64,000 bases of DNA from Mesostigma viride (Eukaryota; Streptophyta; Mesostigmatophyceae; Mesostigmatales; Mesostigmataceae): NCBI GenBank assembly GCA_009746045.1, contig RPFO01000644.1:379501-443500 (forward strand), read 5' to 3'. Below, one piece after another: positions 1 through 8,447 of this stretch (its first letter is position 1; every line of letters begins with the position of its first letter). The translations under genes were made by a program, and so were the position numbers. Under the pieces are notes generated by a model. That model made no database searches and had not been told where the DNA came from. It saw nothing but the letters and a program-made list of their open reading frames with translations.

Positions 1-42
1 ACAAGCGGCGTCAGGTTTAATGATGCCCATGCAAGCACGTTG

Positions 43-503
43 AACGTTGTGTCAGCACAGCGATCTCGCCTGCATTCAAACAAACGCACACCGATAACCC
101 AGCAAAGAGTATTATTATTGCAAGTATTGGTTATTAAAAAAAATAGAACAGATACAACACAGGACGCTTTTACTGGCGGCAAGATCATGGCACCCGGATG
201 GGTAAAACCAAACAAACTAGATATTAATTACTAGGGCTGGCTTTGTGACAGTAAAACATGATTGCATGGCTAATCCCAAGGCGCCTTTCAATAGGACTGA
301 ATTAAAAAAACCAAAGCAGACGGCGTAAGTAGCATTTGCAAAAAACAAGGCTCACCAGTAGGCCTCGTCGCCATTCGCAGGGTCGCTGTAATCAGCCTTG
401 GGAAGGGCATCTTCTACCAGCAAATCCCTTGCCGCGTTGTGTCAGCACAGCGATCCCCCCTGCATCCAAACAAAGGCACACCGATAACCAAGCAAAGAGT
501 ATG
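43..503. repeat. Pair of about 70-bp direct repeats in host flank
   Basis: The stretch 43-110 (containing GTTGTGTCAGCACAGCGATC and CACACCGATAACC..GCAAAGAGTAT) recurs with a few mismatches at 432-503. Nothing coding is evident in the copies. The intervening DNA (111-431) is AT-rich and I see no gene in it. Confidence 0.7.
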
Positions 504-506
504 CAA

Positions 507-712
507 ATGTGTAGCCTTGTTCATTGAAACTATGGCTGGCTTACGCAAAGAGCGACTGTAAGATGACCTATACAGTGGGGCCGGAAACAGCTTGCTTGAT
601 CAGGGCGTGTTTTTCGAGCTTCACTGGCCGGGAGTGTCTAGTGGTGAGAACCATTGCTGCGATCGCTTTCCCACCATTTACGAGGAAATACCCGCAAATG
701 AAAAACCACTGA
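507..712 (+). pseudogene. Degenerate inverted copy of the gene fragment at 1250-1437
   Basis: Translated on the plus strand, this stretch contains KSDxxMTYTVGPETACLI. The minus-strand sequence at 1250-1437 encodes the same block (KSDYMTYTVGPETACLI). DNA similarity begins at AAATGTGTAGCCTTGT and fades after about 110 bp. The copy is interrupted and diverges downstream, so it is most likely a duplicated, decayed gene fragment. I do not recognise the family. Confidence 0.45.
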
Positions 713-831
713 AACGGTCTAGCTAGTCAGTCATTACATTAGCCACATGCCATCATGCATGTTTCCAAACGTCCAGGAACTGCACACGGTGCAAATGCCA
801 TTTGCAGTGCAAAAATCCAGAGGACACGACC

Positions 832-1125
832 TCATTGCTTCATATTTGTATGCAGAAGACTAAAAAAGTAACATGCATTAATGGCCCGCATGCATAAAGG
901 GCCTGAATTCTGATGCGGGCCCAACGGCAGCACCGCCAAAGCAGATAAGGGCCCGCAGTCTGATGCGGGCCCCACGGCACCACCGCCATAGCAGAGCTCG
1001 AAGGTCGTGGTGCGCGTGAAACGTACGTATGCCCTTTGTCGGTAGGTGCCGTTGGGGTCAAATTGGGTGCCGCCAAAATCGGGCCGACGCGTCAATAGAC
1101 TGAGGCCGTCGATGAGAGCCATCAT
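832..1125 (-). CDS. Uncharacterised 97-residue open frame
   Basis: An ATG-initiated minus-strand frame containing RPDFGGTQFDPNGTYRQR followed by a duplicated GGG-CCC-rich segment (two copies of a 24-bp GC motif around 895-985). No family is recognised. It could be a terminal exon of the host gene whose other fragment lies at 1250-1437, or chance. There is no independent support such as promoter, splice or homology. Confidence 0.2.
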   Translation of the reverse strand: MMALIDGLSLLTRRPDFGGTQFDPNGTYRQRAYVRFTRTTTFELCYGGGAVGPASDCGPLSALAVLPLGPHQNSGPLCMRAINACYFFSLLHTNMKQ

Positions 1126-1249
1126 GCGGCTTGGGGAACTTCAGCTAAGTTAACTTAACGCAAACCACTGGTCGCCCGCGTCGGGAACCGGCCCAACGGC
1201 TCTCCCGCAACAGAAAATTACGCGGCATACTGCATAAGTCGTCGGATTG

Positions 1250-1437
1250 TTACATTTCGACGGTCAAGATTTCATGATGAGGTTTGCGTTCAATTTGCCG
1301 CAGTTTGCCGCCCAGAGAAAGTAGTTGTTGGACTCGTTGCCCACGATGAAACACAATCAAGCAAGCCGTTTCCGGCCCCACCGTGTAGGTCATGTAGTCG
1401 CTCTTCACGTCAGCCAGCCGTAATTTCAATGCACAAG
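1250..1437 (-). CDS. Probable terminal exon of an unidentified host gene
   Basis: On the minus strand an open frame of about 60 codons follows a possible TAG|CC acceptor and ends at TAA (1250-1252). It contains LRLADVKSDYMTYTVGPETA, then a basic segment with GGKLRQIERKPHHEI. A second, decayed copy in the opposite orientation lies at 507-712, and the protein-level match between the copies exceeds what chance would give. Upstream exons are not identified. The family is unknown to me. Confidence 0.4.
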
Positions 1438-1904
1438 GCTACACATTTCCATCTCCATTCATATTCATAATCCTGCACGACTCGAAAACGCGGACAAGAT
1501 AACGGCAGGCTCGAGCTACCATGGTCCGGATTCTCCCGATTTCTGGCCTGCGCTGGTTGTCTCCTTGATATTGGCAACTCTCTCCGGTAAGAGATTTTCC
1601 GCAGTTTGGCTGTTTCGAAACGTTAATTAAGTGAGATGCCTTCGGATCAGGAGACTCACACAGCCGCGAAATCATGCCAAAGGTCATATGTTCGATCCCT
1701 TGCTGGTAGCTTCTGAGCTTTCTTATTTTCTGTGTTCCGCGGAATCTCAGATTTGGGCCGCTAGCGTTTTCACGTTTGTTGCTTTCTGATCCGACGACAA
1801 CGTTGTGCCTTGCTCGTGTGACATCTGGCGCATGGTGTGATTCATGTGTATGGTGCTGCCTTGCCACATGGGGCTGCTTTGCCATAAGAGTGAGTGTTGG
1901 GTTC

Positions 1905-2265
1905 TACACATTTGCTGCATGGACCGTTAGGTGCTGGTGAGCTCTTCCTTGTAGAATGGTGATGTCTATGTCAAGGATCTGATGTCTTTTTTGTCTCTTG
2001 CACTGCTTTCATTTTAGGGGGAATTATAGGTGTCATTATTTTGGCATTTGAAGGTATAGATGTTTATCTGCAAGGGCCTGTTTTTTTTCCCCCGGCCTCT
2101 TGCATGCATGGATGTGTAGAATTGTATGTTGATGGAATTATGATTTGCCATACACATTTGCTGCATGGATTTTTAGGTGGTGCTGAGCTCAAGATCCTTG
2201 TAGAACGCTTACATCTATGTCAAGGATCTGATTTCTTTTCCTCTTGCGTATATTGTGTCGGTTTG
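1905..2265. repeat. Diverged direct repeat, about 110 bp, two copies
   Basis: The segment TGCTGCATGGA..TTAGGTG..TGAGCTC..CTTGTAGAA..CTATGTCAAGGATCTGAT at about 1907-1985 recurs at about 2158-2232 with substitutions. It is non-coding host DNA. Apart from this repeat I see no gene between 1440 and 2380. Confidence 0.55.
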
Positions 2266-2384
2266 CTTTATTTCTTGCAGGGACCACGAGAGTAAAATGC
2301 AAGCGGTTCCACTTTCAAGTCAGCATGTGACGCCCTGTCGACCGGCCCGCTTTTTTAGCTAGCTACCATATAGTATTTGATGAT

Positions 2385-2533
2385 AGGCATTGAATGCGAA
2401 AGATGTCATAACGCCATAACAGACTGTGTTGAACAGGCATTGAATGCCGAAGATGTCATAACGCCATAACAGACTGTGTTGAAAAGGCATATTTGAATGC
2501 CGAAGATGTACATAACGCCATAACAGTGTTGAA
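2385..2533. repeat. Three tandem copies of a roughly 50-bp unit
   Basis: The unit AGGCATTGAATGCxGAAGATGTCATAACGCCATAACAGACTGTGTTGAA is repeated three times with small indels (the third copy has inserted TAT and TA). It is a local minisatellite in the host flank. Confidence 0.8.
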
Positions 2534-2696
2534 TAGTTGAATCAACGGGTTCTTGCAGCTGTAAACATTAAAATTATTCAAACATTTAATGAAAAAATCA
2601 TTATTGTTCGTGCTGTTTTGAACAGCGGTTGTTACTGGCACTGCATGCATGTGTCTGCTGCCAGCATATTGCATTATGGGTGTGTTTTTCAGCGCT

Positions 2697-3025
2697 GTGT
2701 TTTCTCACTTTTCTCACTTTTCTCACGTCCTGTTTTTCTCACTTTTCTCACTTTTCTCACGTCCTGATTTTCTCACTTTTCTCACGTTTCACACCTCCCG
2801 TTTTTCTCACTTATCTCATGTCCTGTTTTTTGAGATTTTTCTCACGTTTTTCCCCTTTTTTCACCTTTTTGGGGCAATCTCACCCGGGTGAGAAACGTGT
2901 TTTCTCACCCATTCTCACCCCATTCTCACCCTTTTTTCTCACCTTTCTCACCCATTCTCACCCATTTCTCACCCTTTTTCTCACCTTTCTCACCCTTTTT
3001 CTCACAATTTCTCACCCATTCTCAA
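2697..3025. repeat. Degenerate TTTTCTCAC / TCTCACCC satellite at the host-virus border
   Basis: About 330 bp are built from 9-12-bp variants of TTTTCTCAC, changing to TTCTCACCC toward the right end. No other sequence of this type is seen in the window. It stops within about 70 bp of the end of the first viral gene (3096), so it marks the left junction of the insertion. Confidence 0.8.
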
Positions 3026-3095
3026 AGCCGAGTTCCTAGTGTATGGCGCGCTGCGTATCCATTCGTACAATTTATTGCCGAAAATAATATGTTTA

Positions 3096-3530
3096 TCAAT
3101 ACGAGCGCCGTTCCAGGTCGTCCGTCACCGGCATGTTGGTCATGCGCGTTGTGTCGGCGACGCTCCAGGGCTCCACAATGCTCTTAAAGGTGTCGCGTGG
3201 GATGGACGGCGAGGGCCGCTGCAGGGACCCAGGAGGGACACCCGGTCGGTAGTTTGCCACGTTGTCCTTATTCTTGTCTGCCTCGCGCTTCTGCCTGCCT
3301 ACCATGAGTCGCTTGTCCACCATGTACGCCACCGTCGCCAGGACGGAAACCAAGAAACCAGAGAAGGCGCCTCGAAACGAGTTGGTGAGGATGCCTCCGA
3401 GCACGGCGCAGTATATTCCGAACCGCCTCGCCGAAAGGAACCTCTCCCTGGAGGGGATCCCCTGCGCCAACGGCCAGAATGACAGGTAGTCATCGGACAA
3501 ACCCTCGAAGTAGGTGTCGACAAAACCCAT
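3096..3530 (-). CDS. Small virion-type membrane protein, two transmembrane segments
   Basis: This 144-residue protein starts with an ATG. A hydrophobic stretch at about residues 36-70 can form two close membrane passes (GIYCAVLGGILT and FLVSVLATVAYMV). A basic, polar C-terminal half of about 75 residues follows. The motif layout (aromatic FWP near residue 19, ERF..ARRF before the first membrane segment, short R/D/N-rich tail) recalls NCLDV DUF5762-type proteins, but this is a visual resemblance only. It lies 23 bp downstream of the next gene on the same strand and is the first viral gene inside the left border. Confidence 0.6.
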   Translation of the reverse strand: MGFVDTYFEGLSDDYLSFWPLAQGIPSRERFLSARRFGIYCAVLGGILTNSFRGAFSGFLVSVLATVAYMVDKRLMVGRQKREADKNKDNVANYRPGVPPGSLQRPSPSIPRDTFKSIVEPWSVADTTRMTNMPVTDDLERRSY

Positions 3531-3553
3531 CCGCGTTTCTACAGTTAGCTACG

Positions 3554-4063
3554 TTAATTTTCAAGCTGAGGTAGGCCCGCGTCCCCCCCGTCGCCCATCT
3601 GCTCCATCATGTGCTGTATGAGGCCCCTGCACGCCGCCTCGGGGTCCTGCTGCCCCTCCACCACACTGTTGGCGAAGGACTGCGCCATGGCCTCCGCCTG
3701 CTTCATGATCTCGGGGGGGATCTCCTGGATGCCGATGCCGATGATGGCCAGAGTCTGCAGGTACTGCCAGATGGCCTCCTGGGTGCCGGCGGGGGACTTT
3801 TGCCACTTGGTCTGGAAATTGACGTCCCGCAAGTACGGCACGTCGCCGAACGCCTCGAACACCGACTCGTCCTTGGACATGATCGCCTGCATGTGAGGCC
3901 CGATCGCCTCCATGTACTTCTGCAACGGCAGCCGGGCGTTCGACTTGCACGCCAGCTCGAACGCCGTCAGGATGCCCGGGATGGTCCGCTCTTCCGGGTA
4001 CGCCATCTCGAGCTCGCTCAGGAAGGACTTCATCATGCTGTTGAAAGCCTGCACCGCCGACAT
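3554..4063 (-). CDS. Conserved NCLDV-type helical protein, possibly virion-associated
   Basis: The chosen start is the ATG at 4063 (MSAVQAFNSMMKSFLSELE). An upstream in-frame TTG at 4090 is less likely because it enters the divergent promoter. The product is about 169 residues, almost entirely predicted helix, with FPE-like 'YPEE' near residue 22 and a Met/Gln-rich C-terminus. A short helical protein of the form 'F..MM..F...L...YPE' recurs in many NCLDV genomes and is often virion-associated; I infer membership from pattern only. It is divergently transcribed from the small gene at 4144, with an 80-bp shared promoter region containing GGCGCGC and an A-rich run. Confidence 0.6.
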   Translation of the reverse strand: MSAVQAFNSMMKSFLSELEMAYPEERTIPGILTAFELACKSNARLPLQKYMEAIGPHMQAIMSKDESVFEAFGDVPYLRDVNFQTKWQKSPAGTQEAIWQYLQTLAIIGIGIQEIPPEIMKQAEAMAQSFANSVVEGQQDPEAACRGLIQHMMEQMGDGGDAGLPQLEN

Positions 4064-4143
4064 CGCGCACCTATATACACTACAGCGCAAATTATTAGGC
4101 GCGCGTAGACGAAAAAAATATATGCCAACAAGGTATACGCAAA

Positions 4144-4344
4144 ATGGTGCTCTCGCGGTCCCCGTTGACTCAGGATATCATCAAGGCCATGGTCGTCATG
4201 CTCGCTCTGGCGCTCGCCGACGCGCACGAAAACAATACCGGGTACGCGGCCGGGCTCAAGGACAAGAGCATGTGGATGCGGATCGCCTTCGTATCCGGAT
4301 CTCTCGCCGCCTTCTGGTTGGTCTTTCAGCCGCGACTAGGCTAA
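4144..4344 (+). CDS. Small membrane protein (66 residues)
   Basis: Two hydrophobic segments are visible (residues about 14-25 and 45-60: MVVMLALALAD and IAFVSGSLAAFWLVF). It has an ATG start 45 bp after a GGCGCGC motif, a position like that seen upstream of several other viral genes here. There is no recognised family. It is probably a viral membrane or virion component, given its neighbours. Confidence 0.5.
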   Translation: MVLSRSPLTQDIIKAMVVMLALALADAHENNTGYAAGLKDKSMWMRIAFVSGSLAAFWLVFQPRLG

Positions 4345-4411
4345 CGGCAGCGCACGCACCGCGCTCAAAAAACGCAAAAATTCAAAACGTTCTGTATAGC
4401 GACATCGAACG

Positions 4412-5047
4412 ATGGACGTCAAGGTCCGCATCAACGGAACGATGCACAAGTGGTCCTTCCCCTCCTCCATGGTGGGGACCGCCCAGTCCATGACCGGCGA
4501 GAGCGCAGAGGAGTGCAAGACAATCCTCAAGACCGTTATCGTGCGTCTCGCCGGGCTGCTCGAATCGGGAGCCATGGAGGGCGCGGTCAGCGACGTGGAG
4601 GTCGTGTGCCTGATGCACATCAGGAACCAGAAGGACCTGCCCGATGTCATGAAGAATGGCATCTCGCTCATCCTCGACGGCTGGAAGGCGGCCGAGGAGA
4701 GCATCAACGAGCAGGGGCGCAAGGGGCTCAGGATGCTGGAACGGATTATACCTGTGCTCATGACGTGCGAGAACAGGGAGGCCTTCGACAAGTTCTTCTC
4801 CAGCACGCTGTACCCCTGCATGGAGGACGGGGAAATGAAAGCCATCGTCAAGTTCCTCAGGGTCATGTCCAACTGGACCAACTCGGGCGAGCCCCTCGTC
4901 AAGAAGGACAGCCACTACATCGAGAAGTACCTCGAGAGGGTGTACGCAAACCTGGTGACCCCCGTCCTGGCGGTCAAGAAACACACGGTGGTGTCAAAAC
5001 GGCTAGACGCCGCCGCAGACACCATCGAGGAGTACATCGACACCTGA
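4412..5047 (+). CDS. Uncharacterised viral protein, 211 residues
   Basis: An intact ATG-to-TGA frame with codon use typical of the viral block. The product is mostly helical with Met-rich segments and no Cys clusters or membrane segments (for example KGLRMLERIIPVLMTCENRE at about residues 106-125). No family is recognised. It lies 67 bp after the small membrane gene and 58 bp before the next, all on the plus strand, suggesting tandem late-type genes each with its own promoter. Confidence 0.6.
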   Translation: MDVKVRINGTMHKWSFPSSMVGTAQSMTGESAEECKTILKTVIVRLAGLLESGAMEGAVSDVEVVCLMHIRNQKDLPDVMKNGISLILDGWKAAEESINEQGRKGLRMLERIIPVLMTCENREAFDKFFSSTLYPCMEDGEMKAIVKFLRVMSNWTNSGEPLVKKDSHYIEKYLERVYANLVTPVLAVKKHTVVSKRLDAAADTIEEYIDT

Positions 5048-5105
5048 GACGGCGCGCTTTCGCACGCCCTATTCTCGGGACTGTCTATTGAGTACACACA
5101 CCGAC

Positions 5106-5477
5106 ATGAGTGGAGGCGCGCCGCTCGGAAAGGCGTTCTCATTTTCCCCTATCGCCGAGGAAGAAAGCATGCCGCAACAACACGTGCAAGGACAGCAGGA
5201 CGGGCGACCCCCCGCCGAGATTGAGAGGGAGCCCATCAACATCCCGTCGCAATCGTTCCCACCGCCACCGAGCGGCATTGCCAGGAGGCCCGCGCAGCCC
5301 GACCAGGCCCAGCGGCTGGCGAGGCAGCAAACGCTGTTCGAGATGAAGATGCGCGAGATAGCCAAGGAGGAGTCGCGCAATAGCGGCATGATATTCCTCA
5401 CCGCCGGCGTCGTGATCGCCGGCATTCTTGCGTACACGTACATTTACAAGAAGCCGCCCGTCGAGCTTCCCGAGTGA
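5106..5477 (+). CDS. Tail-anchored membrane protein with Pro/Gln-rich N-terminus
   Basis: The ATG at 5106 (MSGGAPLGKAF) is preferred; a GTG-type start at 5088 lies inside the promoter spacer. About 70 disordered, Pro/Gln-rich residues are followed by a charged helix (RQQTLFEMKMREIAKEE) and one membrane span near the C-terminus (MIFLTAGVVIAGILAYTYIY). A short tail PPVELPE ends the protein. GGCGCGC lies 55 bp upstream of the ATG. Probably a virion membrane or host-membrane protein. Confidence 0.6.
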   Translation: MSGGAPLGKAFSFSPIAEEESMPQQHVQGQQDGRPPAEIEREPINIPSQSFPPPPSGIARRPAQPDQAQRLARQQTLFEMKMREIAKEESRNSGMIFLTAGVVIAGILAYTYIYKKPPVELPE

Positions 5478-5494
5478 CTCGGTGATTAAGCCCG

Positions 5495-5520
5495 TCTATT
5501 TTTAATAAAGTTTTTTCTCG
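5495..5520 (+). terminator. AATAAA plus T-run after the 5106 gene
   Basis: TTTTTAATAAAGTTTTTTCTC follows the TGA by about 20 bp. It could be a polyadenylation signal or a poxvirus-like T-rich stop signal. It also lies just upstream of the next gene's start. Confidence 0.35.
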
Positions 5521-5545
5521 CACTATTGTATCGCACCACAACACA

Positions 5546-6850
5546 ATGAGCGTCTCCCTTTCGACCCTAGGAACTGGCAGATTCAAGCAAGTGCTCACCG
5601 AGCAGGTAAGCTCAGACGTTCAGCCAACCAGTTCATTTGCCATCCTGTCCAACACCAAGATCGACCTAGTTCCCAACGTCCTCAATGGAAACGCCGTCGA
5701 CGCCACCGTTTTGCCGACGACCGACCTGGCCACCAACGAGGTCGTCGTGCACGGTAACCTCCGTGTTATGGGTGCTATCGACGGCGCACTCAGCAGCAGC
5801 AGTATTCCAACGGTGGACTACACCAAGAACACGTCGACGACCGAGGCGACCAACACCCTCTTGGCTTCATCCAGTAACCACCTCGTTCTCCAGGCAGCAT
5901 CCACCGCGAAGGAGGTGATCGTGCAGGACTCGAAGTTTGTGGCCCATCGCCCGACGACCGCACTCACCACCACCACCGTGCCTGTGCCTGACATCCTGGC
6001 CGTCCGTGCCGAGAGGGCGGGGGCTGCCGATACCCAGGAGTTCACCCTGGGTCTCGCGTACGGCGACACGGGCTCCACCTTCTTGTCCACGGATGGCAAC
6101 TCCACCAGCAAGACCGCGTGGCGCGGTCTCATCGATTCGGGGGCAAACGATATGGAGATCAAGTCTGACTCCCAGATGCGCGTGTCCGCCGATCGTCTCG
6201 CCACCGGTGAGGTGCGACTGGGAGCTGGGTCTGGCATCACCCTGGCACCGAGCATCGCCACACCGGGTGCCGACCCCGCCACCAAGATCGTCGTGCAGGC
6301 CGCCGCGCTCGAGGACACGTCTCTCGCCGTCTCGGGCGTGTCGGCGCTGTCGGAGACGCGGCAGGCGCACGCGTACTCGACCGACGCCACCACCATCGCG
6401 GCCAAGAGGGGCGTAGGCAACTCCACGACCGGCGGCAACCTCTGGATCACGGGCGATACCAGTGTAGCGGGCAGCAGCGTCGCCGTCGAGCAGGTCAAGT
6501 TTGTCGACTCGCGAGTGTCCACCACCAACCCCACCCTTGCACTGACGGCCGCGACGACCGTGGCGGTCGAGAAGGACCTCGTGCTCACCGCCACCGACGG
6601 TGACGGCGGAAAGATTTCTACCACGAGCGGAGACATCTACATCAACCCCGCGAGCGGGACACTCAAGGTCAACGGCAACATGCAGCTAGGTGGACGGCAC
6701 GCTGACGACCGTCAACACCACCGTGCAGGAGGCTGTCGTCACCGAGAAGACTCTGCGACTCGCCGGCACCAAGAACACGGTGGCCGTCGCGTGGGCCTTC
6801 AACGGCAACTCCAACCTCAGCACGACCGGTGTGGTCATGGCCCCCACTAA
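5546..6850 (+). CDS. Fibre/adhesin-like structural protein, part 1 of 3
   Basis: The ATG at 5546 opens a Ser/Thr/Ala-rich, beta-type protein with many short VxxxxG repeats (for example VVVHGNLRVMGAIDG), as in phage and algal-virus fibre proteins. The meaningful frame ends near 6690. After GTLKVNGNMQL the frame becomes low-quality, while the homologous continuation (VDGTLTTVNTTVQEAVVTEK) resumes in the next frame. One extra G in CTAGGTGGAC explains the break. I therefore read 5546-10185 as one gene of about 1,540 codons interrupted by frame shifts. Confidence 0.65.
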   Translation: MSVSLSTLGTGRFKQVLTEQVSSDVQPTSSFAILSNTKIDLVPNVLNGNAVDATVLPTTDLATNEVVVHGNLRVMGAIDGALSSSSIPTVDYTKNTSTTEATNTLLASSSNHLVLQAASTAKEVIVQDSKFVAHRPTTALTTTTVPVPDILAVRAERAGAADTQEFTLGLAYGDTGSTFLSTDGNSTSKTAWRGLIDSGANDMEIKSDSQMRVSADRLATGEVRLGAGSGITLAPSIATPGADPATKIVVQAAALEDTSLAVSGVSALSETRQAHAYSTDATTIAAKRGVGNSTTGGNLWITGDTSVAGSSVAVEQVKFVDSRVSTTNPTLALTAATTVAVEKDLVLTATDGDGGKISTTSGDIYINPASGTLKVNGNMQLGGRHADDRQHHRAGGCRHREDSATRRHQEHGGRRVGLQRQLQPQHDRCGHGPH

Positions 6851-8447
6851 CGCCTCTGTCACGGCGGGCAAGCTGCTGCTGGCCGCCAACGTGTCGGCGA
6901 ACGGCACGGCCAGCTGGGTCTCCCCATTCCCCAAGAACCTCGAGTCGTTTGAGATCACCTTCAACGTCTCTCTCGCCGGCGTGCCAGGTGCGGCGTCGTC
7001 TGTCAAGAAACTGTTCTCGTACGGCCCCTTGGTCGGCAAGCTGAACGTGCCCGCATCCGGCTCGTTTGGAACCGTCACCATCGATAACGGCGGCGGAGTG
7101 ACCAGCACCTCCTCGTCGACTCCCATCAGGACGGACGGCACCATCGCCAACATCAAGTACAAGGTCGTCGCGCGCAGGACTTACTACGCCACCACCGCAA
7201 TGTCCACCTTCGAGCTGTTCGTCGACGGTGTGCGGTGTATCAGCACCACCGGCGACGGTATCGCTCTTCTCGACCTTCTCGCCACCCCCGCCTTCGTTCT
7301 CGGCGGCGACACGTTCACCTGCGCGGTCTCGTACGACGACATCCGAATCGAGACCGTGACCGCCCCCTCCAACACGGTGACCGACGGGGCGGGTGTCAGC
7401 GTCCTCGGCGACGGCGCCGTCAACAACGTCCCTTGCGACCGCTCGATCACGTGGCAGAAGGGAACCACACAGGAGAAGGGCGACCACACCGGCTCCTACT
7501 GGCAGGTGAAGGGCGGGCAGCTCATGCTCTCCCGGACGATCGACGCCAGTCTGCGGAAGGCGCCGGGGTCCAGCATCCTTCTCAGCTCGCTGCCTGCCAA
7601 GACCGGCATCGCACCGGCCGCCATGACCGAGCCCAACTTGTGGAAGCTGGACACCTACACCACCCCGAGTGCGGGCAACTACGCTACCGTGGACTCGGTG
7701 TCGGCGCTGAACCTGGCATACTCTACTACCTCCGCCCCCATTACCGAAACGTGGCTGGGTCACTGGACGTTGAATGGCACGAACCCGCTAATCAACACCG
7801 GCACGGGAACGAGCGGGTCTTTCACCGTACCCAGCGGCGGCATCGTCGGCGACAGTGCATTGCAAGTACCCGCGCCCAGTGGTGGTGCCAACACGTTTAA
7901 TGTACAGCTCACTGATATCGACGCGTCGAACAGTGGCATCGGTCTCTGGACGATCGAGACGAGAATGAAAACGGCGACGGGGAACAGCAGCCAGGTCCTC
8001 GTCATGATGTTGGGACAAGATTTTGCTGGACTGAAGGGCGGTAGCCATATTTTACTCTTGCTCACTGGGACGTACTTGAGTCTGGTTACCGAGAACACGA
8101 CAATTGGCGATACGAGACTGCAAATCCCGATCGCGACCAACCAACTGTCGACCCTGGGTATCAATCCCAACGACGGCAATTACCACACGTACCGTCTGGC
8201 GCGTGTACTGACCGGCACTGCTGGGAATGCCATCACGGCCGGGACAGAAAACACTTACTTCCAACTCTGGGTCGATGGAAACCTGCTCAACATCAATTCT
8301 GGCTCTAACGGGATCACCTTGAACGGCACTACGCTGTCCCACTCGCCCATCACGATCGGAGCCACCACCTCCAGATGCCCTCCGCCTCGGCGACTGTCAG
8401 CGCCCGTCAGTGACAGGGGCGGTGACGTACGACTACACGAGGTTTAA
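6690..8447 (+). CDS. Fibre/adhesin-like structural protein, part 2 of 3 (LamG-like)
   Basis: This part continues part 1 in another frame. It holds a beta-rich domain with a repeated 'ATKNTVAVAWAFNG' type motif and, from about 7.76 kb, a concanavalin/LamG-like module: WLGHWTLNGTNP, then GLWTIETRMKT, then NDGNYHTYRLARV, then FQLWVDG. The same module pattern recurs in part 3, showing internal duplication. Near 8365-8412 the frame breaks again: the tail reads as Arg/Pro-rich, and the third frame carries the expected ATVSAR segment, so at least two indels are present. Confidence 0.6.
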   Translation: MDGTLTTVNTTVQEAVVTEKTLRLAGTKNTVAVAWAFNGNSNLSTTGVVMAPTNASVTAGKLLLAANVSANGTASWVSPFPKNLESFEITFNVSLAGVPGAASSVKKLFSYGPLVGKLNVPASGSFGTVTIDNGGGVTSTSSSTPIRTDGTIANIKYKVVARRTYYATTAMSTFELFVDGVRCISTTGDGIALLDLLATPAFVLGGDTFTCAVSYDDIRIETVTAPSNTVTDGAGVSVLGDGAVNNVPCDRSITWQKGTTQEKGDHTGSYWQVKGGQLMLSRTIDASLRKAPGSSILLSSLPAKTGIAPAAMTEPNLWKLDTYTTPSAGNYATVDSVSALNLAYSTTSAPITETWLGHWTLNGTNPLINTGTGTSGSFTVPSGGIVGDSALQVPAPSGGANTFNVQLTDIDASNSGIGLWTIETRMKTATGNSSQVLVMMLGQDFAGLKGGSHILLLLTGTYLSLVTENTTIGDTRLQIPIATNQLSTLGINPNDGNYHTYRLARVLTGTAGNAITAGTENTYFQLWVDGNLLNINSGSNGITLNGTTLSHSPITIGATTSRCPPPRRLSAPVSDRGGDVRLHEV

